Of a DNA stretch of 64,000 nucleotides, positions 34,373 through 43,518 are shown piece after piece. Every line of letters starts with the position of its first letter. Positions within the stretch are counted from its first letter, which is position 1. The notes beneath the pieces were generated by a model. It made no database searches. It was not told the DNA's origin and saw nothing but the letters and a program-made list of their open reading frames with translations. The position numbers and the translations under genes were made by a program. The DNA is from Lachnoanaerobaculum orale (GTDB lineage: Bacteria > Bacillota > Clostridia > Lachnospirales > Lachnospiraceae). The stretch is taken from positions 1,195,241 through 1,259,240 of the forward strand of contig NZ_RRCM01000001.1 in assembly GCF_003862485.1 (NCBI RefSeq), read 5' to 3'.

Positions 34373-35537
34373 ACGAGCTTATGCAAAAGTAGATTTGGAT
34401 GCTATAAAACATAATTTGACAGTGACAAAAAATGCACTGAAAAAGGACATGAAGTTGGCTGCGATTGTAAAGGCGGACGGCTACGGGCACGGAAGTGTTC
34501 CGGTATCACTGTATATAGAAGATATTGTGGATTTTTTCTGTGTGGCTACACTTGAAGAAGGAATTAACTTAAGGTATCACGGGATCACAAAGCCTATTTT
34601 GATACTTGCCTGTATTCCAAGAGAAAGCTACAAGGAATCAATAGTTTTTGATATAAGAGAATCGGTATTTACACTTGATCAGGCTAAAAAGATCAATGAA
34701 GAAGCAAAACAGATGGGCAAGAAGATGGCTGTTCATATCGCAATAGACACCGGAATGAACAGAATAGGATTTAAGCCTACAAAGGAAAGCGCAGATATCA
34801 TAAAAGAAATAAATGATATGGAAAATATCGAGGTGGAGGGTATTTTCACACATTTTCACAGTGCGGATGACAGTGACTTGACTTCCGCCCACAAACAAAA
34901 GAAGCTTTTTAGTGACTTTTTGGAGCTGTTACACAGTATGGGAGTTGAACCTAAGATTGCACATGCTTCCAATTCGGCAGGCATTGTAAACGGCATCGGA
35001 ACGGACCTGGATATGGTTCGATGCGGCATCACGATGTACGGTATCGCACCTTCAAGTGATGTTGATTTAAAAGACTTTGATTACAGGCCTGCTTTAAGTA
35101 TTTATTCAACAATTACATATATAAAGCGGATCTGTGCCGGAGAAAGTGTAAGTTACGGTGCCACATTCACAGCAAAAAAGGATATGAAGGTCGCAACGAT
35201 ATCATTCGGATATGCAGACGGATATCCCAGAGATTTAAGCAACAAAGGATATGTGCTGATTCACGGCAATAAATGTAATATACTTGGCAGGATCTGTATG
35301 GATCAGACAATAGTGGATGTCAGCGAAGTTAAGGATGTAAAGATAGGAGATAGAGTGGTTATTTTGGGAAAGAGCGAAAACAGCGTAATTACTGTGGATG
35401 AACTGACCAAAAGTTCCAATACCTTTTCCTATGAGTTTATCTGCGGTATCAACAAAAGGGTACCGAGGCTTTACTATTGCAAAGATGAATATATAGGGAA
35501 AAAGGACTATATAAGAGACTTGTATACTGTGATATAG
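34359..35537 (+). CDS. alr: alanine racemase
   Basis: The 392-residue PLP enzyme makes D-alanine for peptidoglycan. The PLP-binding lysine is in AAIVKADGYGHG near residue 38, the second catalytic base Tyr in SYGATFTAKKD near 263, and GRICMDQTIVDV supplies the substrate loop. The length is usual for Alr. It is coupled to nnrD by overlap and ends the rex operon. Confidence 0.96.
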   Translation: MDSYKRAYAKVDLDAIKHNLTVTKNALKKDMKLAAIVKADGYGHGSVPVSLYIEDIVDFFCVATLEEGINLRYHGITKPILILACIPRESYKESIVFDIRESVFTLDQAKKINEEAKQMGKKMAVHIAIDTGMNRIGFKPTKESADIIKEINDMENIEVEGIFTHFHSADDSDLTSAHKQKKLFSDFLELLHSMGVEPKIAHASNSAGIVNGIGTDLDMVRCGITMYGIAPSSDVDLKDFDYRPALSIYSTITYIKRICAGESVSYGATFTAKKDMKVATISFGYADGYPRDLSNKGYVLIHGNKCNILGRICMDQTIVDVSEVKDVKIGDRVVILGKSENSVITVDELTKSSNTFSYEFICGINKRVPRLYYCKDEYIGKKDYIRDLYTVI

Positions 35538-35576
35538 TGTACTTAAATTTTAATATTGGATAAGTAGGAGATTTTC

Positions 35577-36923
35577 ATGGACGATGCTCATTCGGCATTA
35601 TTGATTATTAGTATTATAATTGTATTGTTTGTCAATTTTTCAATTCACTCATTCAATTCCGCATTGCGTGAATTGGATAATTCGGATATAGAAGAAGAGG
35701 GTAAAGAGGGAAAGAAAGAGGACAGGTTAAGGAAATTCTTAGAAAAAAAGGATAAGGTGCTTTACTGTACACATATAGTAAATATACTTTCCGTAAGTTT
35801 CCTCGGATGGTATTTTGTCAGGACATTCGGAAGTATTATAAAGAATAAACTGCCGAATACTTTACCTGTATCACTCTCAAGCGGTATTTCAATACTTATT
35901 GTTGTTGTAATCTTTTGTATTCTGTTTGTTATATTCGGGATATCATTGCCAAATAAGCTTGCAAGGAAGGTACCGAAAAAAAGTGTATATACCTTTATGT
36001 GGATATCGGCTGTACTGATGTTTTTATTGTCACCGATTATATTTATAATTGACGGAGTTTCATATATTATATTAAAGCTTTTCGGAGTGGATATAAAGGC
36101 ACAGGCGGAGACAGTAAGTGAAGAAGATATAGTAAGTATGTTAAACGAGGGACATGAACAGGGTATCTTTGAAGGATCTGAGGCCGAAATGATTACAAAT
36201 ATCTTTGAGCTTAACGATAAGCAGGCCAGAGATGTAATGACACACAGAAAAAGTGTTGTATTTATAGACAGTAAAGATACTTTGCAAGAGGCTATTGACT
36301 TCATGCTGACTACAGGTAATAACACAAGATATCCTGTATACGATGAAAACATTGACAATATAATGGGTATTCTTAATATGAAGGATGCTCTTATATGTGA
36401 GAATACTACCAATTATCAAAATACAGCCATCAAGGATATTCCGAACATACTCAGAAAGACCATATTCGTTCCGGAGAATAAAAATCTGAATACATTATTT
36501 AAAGAGATGCAGTCACATAAAAATCATATGGTAGTGGTAGTGGATGAGTACGGTCAGACATCAGGTATTGTCACAATGGAGGATATACTTGAGGAGATTG
36601 TAGGAAATATTTTGGATGAGTACGATGTGGATGAAGAGCTTATAAAAAAGCTTGCAGACGGTTCATATATAATAAAAGGAATGACACCTCTATCTGATAT
36701 TGAAGATATTCTTGATATAAAATTTGATGAAGAGGAGTTGGAGAATTTTGATACTATAAACGGTCTTATGATATCCCGACTTGACAGAATACCTGAAGAT
36801 AATGAGAAGTTTGATATTATAATGCATGGATATGAGTTCAAAGCGCTGAAGGTGTCAAACAGGACGATTAACACCATTAAAGTAACAAAATTAAAAGAGG
36901 ATGAGGAGCTTAAAGAAGAATAG
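35577..36923 (+). CDS. CNNM/CorC-HlyC-like protein with DUF21 and CBS domains
   Basis: The 448-residue membrane protein has a DUF21 transmembrane part with four hydrophobic segments (about 5-25, 60-85, 100-125, 140-170), a CBS pair (about 215-340, including RDVMTHRKSVVFID and VVVDEYGQTSGIVTMEDILEEIVG) and a C-terminal CorC_HlyC domain. Relatives are linked to magnesium or cobalt efflux; this member's ion is unproven. AGGAG precedes the ATG. The MATE gene overlaps it by 23 bases. Confidence 0.9.
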   Translation: MDDAHSALLIISIIIVLFVNFSIHSFNSALRELDNSDIEEEGKEGKKEDRLRKFLEKKDKVLYCTHIVNILSVSFLGWYFVRTFGSIIKNKLPNTLPVSLSSGISILIVVVIFCILFVIFGISLPNKLARKVPKKSVYTFMWISAVLMFLLSPIIFIIDGVSYIILKLFGVDIKAQAETVSEEDIVSMLNEGHEQGIFEGSEAEMITNIFELNDKQARDVMTHRKSVVFIDSKDTLQEAIDFMLTTGNNTRYPVYDENIDNIMGILNMKDALICENTTNYQNTAIKDIPNILRKTIFVPENKNLNTLFKEMQSHKNHMVVVVDEYGQTSGIVTMEDILEEIVGNILDEYDVDEELIKKLADGSYIIKGMTPLSDIEDILDIKFDEEELENFDTINGLMISRLDRIPEDNEKFDIIMHGYEFKALKVSNRTINTIKVTKLKEDEELKEE

Positions 36924-38304
36924 CGGATTGCTTGGTCCGCTTGGTATGTTTGAAGACAGGGAGTATATAGGCAGGGTTTTGTCTATTGCACTGCCTGTGT
37001 CACTTCAAATGTTATTGAAGATGATTGTCAATTTTATTGACACTGTAATGATAGGCAAGTTGGGGGAGAGCGCCATTGCAGGTGTAGGTTTGGCAAACAA
37101 ATACTTTTTTGTATTTGTATTGCTGGTATTCGGCGTTGAAAGCGGTAGCGGAGTGTTGGCTTCACAGTACATGGGAAATAATGATATAAAAAATATCAGG
37201 AAGGTACTTGGACTCGGGCTTTTGCTGTCGGTGGTCGGAGGAATAATTTTTGCAACAACGGCTTTTATTATGCCGGACAGGTTGATGAAAATTTTTACAA
37301 ATTCACAAGATGCCATAACAATAGGTGCCGCATATCTTGGAGTTGTATGTATTTCATATCCGTTTACGGCGGCGACAGACATCTATGTTGCGATAATGAG
37401 AGCAGTGGGAGAGGTTAAAGTACCTGTTATATCAAGTATCTTTGCCATTGTGGTAAATATCATTCTAAACTATATACTGATATTCGGAAAGTTTACATTT
37501 CCGGCACTTGGTGTGGTAGGTGCGGCGATTGCAACTGTAGTAGCCAGAATATTTGAATTTTTATTGACGATTATACTTATAAAGCTAAAGAATTCACCGC
37601 TTATCTGTTCTTTGAAGAATCTGAATCCTTTCTCAAAGGATTTGATAAATCAGTTTTTTGTAACCGCATTCCCCGTAATAATCAATGAGTCGCTGTGGGG
37701 GCTTGGCACCACGCTTTATTCCGTAGTATACGGCAGAATGGGAGATGCGGCCATAGCGGCAATAACCATTTCCACCGCCTTGCAGGATTTATTGGTGGTT
37801 TCATTCCAAGGAATTGCACTTGCCGCTGTAGTAATACTTGGAAACGAGATGGGAGCCGACAATCTGAAAAAGGCGAAGGTATACGGTTCATATACCTGGA
37901 TACTTACAATCATAGTCAGCATATCAGTTTCAATACTTATAGTATTACTTAGAGTACCTTTTGTAAGACTCTACAATGTGTCTGATGATTTGATGAGTGA
38001 TATAAAGCTTTGCTTACTGGTATTTGCCATATTCTTACCGTTTAAGGCGGTGGCTACAGTGAATTTGGTAGGTATACTCAGAAGCGGTGGGGATACACTT
38101 TTTTGTCTGTTTATGGACTTGTCAGGAGTTTGGCTTATCGGAGTACCTATGGCTTTTATCGGAGGTCTGTACTTTAAACTTCCTATATATATAGTATATG
38201 GAATGGTGCTTTCTGCAGAAATTTATAAGACAGTACTGGGATATATAAGGTATAAGCAGGGAAAGTGGTTGAAAAACTTAGCTATAGAATTGACAGCAAA
38301 ATAA
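36901..38304 (+). CDS. MATE-family multidrug efflux transporter
   Basis: The 467-residue, 12-helix protein has the MATE pattern: SLQMLLKMIVNFIDTVMIGKLGE split here as SLQMLLKMIVNF and IDTVMIGKLGE, then the mirrored second half beginning FFVTAFPVIINESLWGLG. It exports drugs or metabolites using a Na+ or H+ gradient. The start is uncertain: ATG 36901 overlaps the preceding gene with AAAAGAGG immediately before it, and TTG 36928 is an alternative. Confidence 0.92.
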   Translation: MRSLKKNSGLLGPLGMFEDREYIGRVLSIALPVSLQMLLKMIVNFIDTVMIGKLGESAIAGVGLANKYFFVFVLLVFGVESGSGVLASQYMGNNDIKNIRKVLGLGLLLSVVGGIIFATTAFIMPDRLMKIFTNSQDAITIGAAYLGVVCISYPFTAATDIYVAIMRAVGEVKVPVISSIFAIVVNIILNYILIFGKFTFPALGVVGAAIATVVARIFEFLLTIILIKLKNSPLICSLKNLNPFSKDLINQFFVTAFPVIINESLWGLGTTLYSVVYGRMGDAAIAAITISTALQDLLVVSFQGIALAAVVILGNEMGADNLKKAKVYGSYTWILTIIVSISVSILIVLLRVPFVRLYNVSDDLMSDIKLCLLVFAIFLPFKAVATVNLVGILRSGGDTLFCLFMDLSGVWLIGVPMAFIGGLYFKLPIYIVYGMVLSAEIYKTVLGYIRYKQGKWLKNLAIELTAK

Positions 38305-38350
38305 TTTAAGTATAAAATAGTTTTTTGGATTAGTATATAAAGGAGAAAAT

Positions 38351-39079
38351 ATGTCAGGACATTCAAAATTTGCAAATATTAAACATAAAAAAGAGAAAAA
38401 TGATGCCGCTAAGGGCAAAATTTTTACTGTAATCGGAAGAGAGATTGCAGTTGCGGTAAAAGAGGGCGGACCGGACCCGAACAATAACTCAAGACTTAGA
38501 GATGTTATTGCAAAAGCAAAGGCAAACAATGTACCAAATGATACAATTGAAAGAGGTATCAAAAAGGCGGCAGGAGATGTCAATTCTGTAAACTATGAGC
38601 AGAACACCTATGAAGGTTACGGCCCGAACGGAGTTGCAATTATTGTAGAAACTTTAACAGATAATAAGAACAGAACTGCGGCAAATGTAAGAGCGGCTTT
38701 TACAAAGGGTGGCGGAAATATCGGAACACCGGGATGTGTGTCTTTTATGTTTGACAAGAAGGGACAGATTATCATAGATAAGGAAGAATGTGATATGGAC
38801 CCGGATGAACTTATGATGACTGCACTTGACCTTGGTGCCGAGGATTTCAATGAGGAAGAAGACAGCTATGAGATTTTAACAGATCCTGATAATTTCTCAG
38901 CTGTAAGAGAAGGACTTGAAAAACTGGGTATTCCGATGGCTGATGCAGAGGTTACAATGATTCCGCAAAACTGGGTAACATTGTCAGATGAGGAAGATAT
39001 CAAGAAGATGAATCGTATTCTTGACCTTTTGGATGTTGAGGATGATGTACAGAATGTATATCATAGCTGGGATGAGTAA
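38351..39079 (+). CDS. yebC: YebC/PmpR family protein
   Basis: The 242-residue protein begins [22 protein letters not shown], split as [10 protein letters not shown] and [12 protein letters not shown], the family signature, followed by [11 protein letters not shown]-type text ([18 protein letters not shown]) and [18 protein letters not shown]. Members act as transcription regulators or, as shown for some, assist translation of proline stretches. AAAGGAG precedes the ATG. The DUF4250 gene follows at the stop, so the two are likely one transcript. Confidence 0.95.
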   Translation: MSGHSKFANIKHKKEKNDAAKGKIFTVIGREIAVAVKEGGPDPNNNSRLRDVIAKAKANNVPNDTIERGIKKAAGDVNSVNYEQNTYEGYGPNGVAIIVETLTDNKNRTAANVRAAFTKGGGNIGTPGCVSFMFDKKGQIIIDKEECDMDPDELMMTALDLGAEDFNEEEDSYEILTDPDNFSAVREGLEKLGIPMADAEVTMIPQNWVTLSDEEDIKKMNRILDLLDVEDDVQNVYHSWDE

Positions 39080-39080
39080 T

Positions 39081-39257
39081 ATGACATTGCCAAAAGATCC
39101 CGTGATGTTATTATCACTTATAAATACCAAGCTTAGAGATTTTAATTCTTCGTTGGATGATTTTTGTAAAGAAAATAATCTAAATGAGGATGAGATAAAG
39201 AAAAAGCTTGAGATGATTGATTATCACTATAACGAAGATAGAAATCAATTTGTATAA
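39081..39257 (+). CDS. DUF4250 small protein
   Basis: The 58-residue protein begins MTLPKDPVMLLSLINTKLRD, followed by a short acidic helix-rich tail, which matches the DUF4250 family of Firmicutes; its function is unknown. ATG 39081 begins one base after the yebC stop; ATG 39072, inside yebC, is also possible, but the family usually starts with Met-x-Leu-Pro-Lys-Asp. Expression probably depends on yebC translation. Confidence 0.8.
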   Translation: MTLPKDPVMLLSLINTKLRDFNSSLDDFCKENNLNEDEIKKKLEMIDYHYNEDRNQFV

Positions 39258-39271
39258 TTATATTTGTTACT

Positions 39272-39323
39272 AAAAATAGTATTTAAATAGTTGGTTTAGG
39301 CTGATTATTTAAATACTATTTTT
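39272..39323. terminator. yebC-DUF4250 terminator
   Basis: A perfect 17-bp stem (39272-39288 with 39307-39323) with A5 and T5 ends; it could work in both directions. Confidence 0.8.
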
Positions 39324-39410
39324 ATTTGAAGAGTAGTTTGCCCGGTAAATATTCAATATATAACTATTCGCAAAACTCAAGTTTAACGCATAGTTATGCA
39401 ATTTAAATAT

Positions 39411-39435
39411 AGGGAGCTATTATGATAATAACTCC
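39411..39435 (-). terminator. possible terminator of the CAP-domain gene
   Basis: GGGAG and CTCCC close an AT-rich stem, with one mismatch, about 40 bases past the gene's stop. The T run on the minus strand is weak. Confidence 0.45.
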
Positions 39436-39474
39436 CCAATATTGCGTTTATACAAACATAAATATGTTTATAGC

Positions 39475-41121
39475 TTATTTAATCCATGCACCGTTTGCAT
39501 CCACTCTGTATCCGTCAGGTGTTGTAGTGTTTACATACAGCGCACAACTTGAGTCAAAGCAATACCACTTTCCGTTTATCTGTAACCACTGACTGACTGC
39601 GCTATATCCTCCTGCCTGTGTATAATACCACTTATTACCTAAGTAAAGCCATTCATTCTCGGATATATATCCTCCCGCCTTTGCATAGAACCATGAATTG
39701 TTTACTTTCAACCAGTTGTTCTCAATCAAACTGCCGTCTGCACTAAGATAAAACCAATGTCCGTTATCTTTTACCCAATCATTTCTTACAGGTAAAGCTG
39801 ATCCGTTTCTAAAATAATTCCAACTTCCGTTACTTAATTTAACCCAGGTTCCGCCGGAGGATTGACTTGTATTACTGTCTGTATTGATAAATCCCCATGT
39901 GAATGTAGTTTTTGACCTTCCGGAGCCGCCGCCTGATGAGCCGCCGCCTGAGCGACCGCCACCTCCGCCACCGGATTTGCCTGACTTACCTGAGCCGCCT
40001 GTATGTACACTTGTACTGCCGTCTTTTTCAACTATAAGACCTTTTTTGCCGAAACTCTTATTCCCATATAAGCTGAAGAAATCTACAGTATATTCTATAG
40101 GATCATATGCATTTCCGTGATTATCCTTAAGTCCTTCAACTTTGACCAGATATCTGTCACCTGCATTATATTTTATCTTTGCGTCAAAAATAACAGCCTG
40201 ATGTAATGAGCCGTAGCCGCCTGTATTTATATTAAAGAATTCGCCTGTAGTACTCTTATCGCTCTTATCAAAATAATATGACTTGTTTGTTTTTAAATTT
40301 GTAAGAGTAACCTTTACATCATTTTCATTTGCACTGAAGTAGTCGGAGTTCAATGAGATAGACCAAGGGCCGTACATATATTCTGCAGGCATCTTACTTG
40401 CAGGCCATGTCAAAAAGTCCACGTCACTACCGCTACTTGAACTGCCGAAGAACGAATTCCACAAGTCTGTACCTGTATAGATGCAATACATGGATGTATA
40501 TTCATTGTTGCGTCCAGGCCCTACGGAAATACCGAATGATGTCTTTTCAAGTCCCGGGGAAATTGCCCACCTTCTATGTCCTACTCTATCTATATTAGAA
40601 GGGTCTCCGTCTCCCATCCAACCATATAGTATGGCCTCTGAAATTGTATCATAACCTGCACCTAGATTTGAATGCTTTGCACCGTAGGCACCATTGATGT
40701 ATAACTCATCGGATACACCGGCTTTTCTTTCAGGATTATGTGTGATACCGCCTATTCCGATCATAAGTGTTGATGATGCCTGTGCATACTTTTCGGTATC
40801 ATAGTCATAGCTTGCTTCATTAAGTCCGGCAACATACCTCATGACATTTAAAGTGTTGAGAGCGTTTTGTCTTGAAGCATCACTTAACTCTCCTGCTATA
40901 TTGTTCTTGTAGTCAGGTGTAACCTTCCAAGTATCAGGTTTTGTAACATCGAAAGGATGACTGCTTAGGTAAGCTTTTATATCTTCCTCACTTCTTTGTG
41001 TAGCCATCTTTGCATTAGACGGCGTTCCGGCTACGGTAAACGGATATGCTGCAACATCCATGCTGTAAAGCCCGACAACGGCAAGGCTGATTGCAACCAG
41101 TGACAATAGTTTTTTGACCAT
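39475..41121 (-). CDS. secreted CAP-domain protein with cell-wall-binding repeats
   Basis: The 548-residue protein has a signal peptide (about 1-26), a CAP/SCP-like domain (about 80-240; RQNALNTLNVMRYVAGL, GITHNP, VGHRRWAISP), a beta-rich region, a Gly/Ser-rich linker (about 374-401) and five or six aromatic choline/cell-wall-binding repeats (about 425-548; GHWFYLSADGS, NSWFYAKAGGY, NKWYYTQAGGY, GKWYCFDSS). It is probably exported and held on the wall by the repeats. The start after GGAGG at 41121 is preferred to 41133. The role of the CAP domain is unknown. Confidence 0.9.
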   Translation of the reverse strand: MVKKLLSLVAISLAVVGLYSMDVAAYPFTVAGTPSNAKMATQRSEEDIKAYLSSHPFDVTKPDTWKVTPDYKNNIAGELSDASRQNALNTLNVMRYVAGLNEASYDYDTEKYAQASSTLMIGIGGITHNPERKAGVSDELYINGAYGAKHSNLGAGYDTISEAILYGWMGDGDPSNIDRVGHRRWAISPGLEKTSFGISVGPGRNNEYTSMYCIYTGTDLWNSFFGSSSSGSDVDFLTWPASKMPAEYMYGPWSISLNSDYFSANENDVKVTLTNLKTNKSYYFDKSDKSTTGEFFNINTGGYGSLHQAVIFDAKIKYNAGDRYLVKVEGLKDNHGNAYDPIEYTVDFFSLYGNKSFGKKGLIVEKDGSTSVHTGGSGKSGKSGGGGGGRSGGGSSGGGSGRSKTTFTWGFINTDSNTSQSSGGTWVKLSNGSWNYFRNGSALPVRNDWVKDNGHWFYLSADGSLIENNWLKVNNSWFYAKAGGYISENEWLYLGNKWYYTQAGGYSAVSQWLQINGKWYCFDSSCALYVNTTTPDGYRVDANGAWIK

Positions 41122-41181
41122 ATATACCTCCACGCAGATACTTAAAATATAAGATTTAAATATCCTTAATATTTTATAAAT

Positions 41182-41210
41182 ATTATATTACAGATACAAA
41201 AGTCTTTCAA
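41182..41210 (-). promoter_or_regulatory. promoter for the CAP-domain gene
   Basis: On the minus strand, TTGAAA (41210-41205), 17 bases, TATAAT (41187-41182), 61 bases before the start. Confidence 0.78.
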
Positions 41211-41295
41211 TAATTGTATGCTATTATCACATTTATCGTTACATTGTACAATAAAAACTTTAAAATATGTAACATATGATAATTTTTTTAAAACT

Positions 41296-41335
41296 AAAAA
41301 ACTGTTACCCGATAAGTTCATTCATCAGGTAACAG
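41296..41335 (-). terminator. terminator of the cbiA-cbiC operon
   Basis: CTGTTACC (41302-41309) pairs with GGTAACAG (41328-41335); on the minus strand a T6 run follows. Confidence 0.85.
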
Positions 41336-41341
41336 TCTTTA

Positions 41342-41998
41342 TCATACCATTTGCAATAATACAGCATTTATTATTGCGGCACAGACATTGCTTCCGCCCT
41401 TATTGCCGTCACAAATAATTGCAGGTATATTGCTCTGTTTTATAAGCTCCTTGGCTTCGATAACATTTACAAAGCCTACAGGTGCCGCGATAATAAAATC
41501 AGGTGTATATTTGTCCAAAAGCTCATGGATTCTTATCAGTGCCGTAGGTGCATTACCTACAGCAAATACTATAGGGATCTTTTTGCCTTTATTTAAATCC
41601 TGTTTTTCATCGCGAATTTGATAAGCCAAATCAACGGAGGCCGTCGCTCTTGTAGTGTTGTTTTTCTTTGCATATTCAATCGTATCAGGCTCCGCAATAA
41701 GACAGCGCGGAGTTATAGAAAACTTGCCTGTCAATATCCTTTTATTGATACCGCTTAGTGCCATATTTGTATCTGTAAAAATCATTGCATCTGATTGTAT
41801 ACAATGTTTTAAAGTTTCAATTGCATTATTTTGAAATATAACATTGTATTGATAGTCAAAGTCAGCCGTGGTATGTATAGTTCTTTTTACAACCAAAAGC
41901 TCATCATCGGTATAAAACTTCAGTCTGTCCTTATCCATCTGTGATGTAAGTATTTCAAAACTCTTTTTCTCTATATCCTCAGGTTTTATCTGTAGCAT
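41342..41998 (-). CDS. cbiC: precorrin-8X methylmutase
   Basis: The 218-residue enzyme moves a methyl group from C11 to C12 to give cobyrinate. The catalytic histidine lies in VVKRTIHTTADFDYQYN near residue 42, and GNAPTALIRIHEL and AAPVGFVNVIEAKE are further family blocks. It is last in the minus-strand operon and ends at a terminator. cbiP lies 11 bases upstream. Confidence 0.95.
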   Translation of the reverse strand: MLQIKPEDIEKKSFEILTSQMDKDRLKFYTDDELLVVKRTIHTTADFDYQYNVIFQNNAIETLKHCIQSDAMIFTDTNMALSGINKRILTGKFSITPRCLIAEPDTIEYAKKNNTTRATASVDLAYQIRDEKQDLNKGKKIPIVFAVGNAPTALIRIHELLDKYTPDFIIAAPVGFVNVIEAKELIKQSNIPAIICDGNKGGSNVCAAIINAVLLQMV

Positions 41999-42009
41999 AA
42001 ATCACCTTT

Positions 42010-43515
42010 CTATTTTTCGATATTTAAAATATTCATTATTCTTTCTATATCCAAAGACTCTTCCACCAGATCTGCCAAAAGCTCATACTGTGAGTCCTTA
42101 TAGCTTTCAAAATCGGTTATATTATCATTAAGACTGATCTTTTTACCTGTCTTTTTGATAAGACCGCTTATCAGACAGTCTACAAACCTATCATTTTCAA
42201 ATATACCGTGCATATATGTACCAAGTATATTTTTGTTTACAAAGCCTCCGTTTTCACTTATATCTGATATTGTAAAATACTTTTCATCTGCATCTATGGT
42301 GCTGCCCATATGTATCTCATAACCTGTTATGGCAGTATCGCTAAGATTATCAATAAAATCCGGCAAATTCATTATCTTTGTTTTAGTCTGCCTTGTAGTC
42401 TTTTTCTTGGCAAATACAGTACTGAAGTTTAGGAGTTGAAGTCCTGTTTCAGAGCCTCCCTCTTCCACTCCTACCTCATCGGTTAAGTTGTTTCCAAGCA
42501 TTTGAAAACCTCCGCATATGCCGATAAGATTTTTATTTATCAGATTATTACGATTAAAGCCTTTATCTTTCAGCCATCGAAGATCATAGAGTGTATTTTT
42601 TGATCCGGGTAATATTACAAGGTCCGCATCTGCCATCTCATTCGGAGAGGTGATATACTTAAGTACAATCTCAGACCTTCGCTCAAGCGGATTGAAATCT
42701 GTAAAGTTTGAAATATGCGGCAGTCTTATTACCGCAATATTTATCTTATCCTTTGAAAATTCGGTACTTGCAGTATCAAGTCTTGAAGATAAGCTGTCCT
42801 CATCGTCTATATCAATCTTTGTCATAGGTATAACACCTACTACAGGTATTTTGACACCTATTTTAGCAAAGTGATCTTTGAGCATATCAAAGCCCGGAGT
42901 GAGCAAAGTTTTATCACCTCTGAACTTATTTATCACAATACCCTTTATCCTTTTTTGACTTTCATTGTCCAAAAGAGCTACAGTACCGAAAACAGATGCG
43001 AATACGCCACCTCTGTCAATATCGGCCACCAATAGTACAGGTGAATCCACAAGCTTTGCCAGCCCCATATTCACTATATCATTTTCATTTAAGTTTATCT
43101 CTGCAGGTGAACCGGCACCTTCTATAACAATAATGTCGTATTCACTGTCAAGTTTTTTGTAAGCATCCATTACATAAGGGATAAAGCTCTTTTTGTTGGC
43201 GTAATAATCGCTTGCACTCATATTTGCATAGACTTTACCGTTTAATATTACCTGACTTCCGGTATTTGATGTAGGTTTTAAAAGTATCGGATTCATACAG
43301 GCGTCAGGCGCTACCTTAGCCGCCTCAGCCTGCATAACCTGAGCTCGCCCCATCTCCAAGCCGTCTTTTGTTATAAAGGAGTTTAGAGCCATATTCTGTG
43401 ACTTAAAAGGCGCCACCTTAAAGCCCATTCTTTTAAACATTCTGCAAAGTCCGGCAACCAAAAAGCTCTTACCTGAGTTTGACATGGTTCCCTGAACCAT
43501 TATAACCTTTGCCAT
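42010..43515 (-). CDS. cbiP: cobyric acid synthase
   Basis: The 501-residue glutamine-dependent enzyme amidates side chains b, d, e and g of adenosylcobyrinate diamide. The N-terminal ATP-binding domain has VQGTMSNSGKSFLVAGLCR split as VQGTMSNSGKS and FLVAGLCR, and FKSQNMALNS; the class-I amidotransferase-like domain has the nucleophile Cys in IGICGGFQMLG and His in GTYMHGIFEN. The length is normal. It follows cobD by three bases. Confidence 0.96.
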   Translation of the reverse strand: MAKVIMVQGTMSNSGKSFLVAGLCRMFKRMGFKVAPFKSQNMALNSFITKDGLEMGRAQVMQAEAAKVAPDACMNPILLKPTSNTGSQVILNGKVYANMSASDYYANKKSFIPYVMDAYKKLDSEYDIIVIEGAGSPAEINLNENDIVNMGLAKLVDSPVLLVADIDRGGVFASVFGTVALLDNESQKRIKGIVINKFRGDKTLLTPGFDMLKDHFAKIGVKIPVVGVIPMTKIDIDDEDSLSSRLDTASTEFSKDKINIAVIRLPHISNFTDFNPLERRSEIVLKYITSPNEMADADLVILPGSKNTLYDLRWLKDKGFNRNNLINKNLIGICGGFQMLGNNLTDEVGVEEGGSETGLQLLNFSTVFAKKKTTRQTKTKIMNLPDFIDNLSDTAITGYEIHMGSTIDADEKYFTISDISENGGFVNKNILGTYMHGIFENDRFVDCLISGLIKKTGKKISLNDNITDFESYKDSQYELLADLVEESLDIERIMNILNIEK

Positions 43516-43518
43516 AAA

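Noticed and set aside
35762-36412. 216-codon minus-strand frame inside the CBS-domain gene
   Set aside because: It is antisense to a clear DUF21/CBS protein, with Ser/Ile-rich shadow composition and no own start signal.
39917-40000. GC-rich repeat in the CAP-protein gene as a CRISPR or tandem-repeat locus
   Set aside because: It is a coding Gly/Ser linker with irregular units, without spacers.
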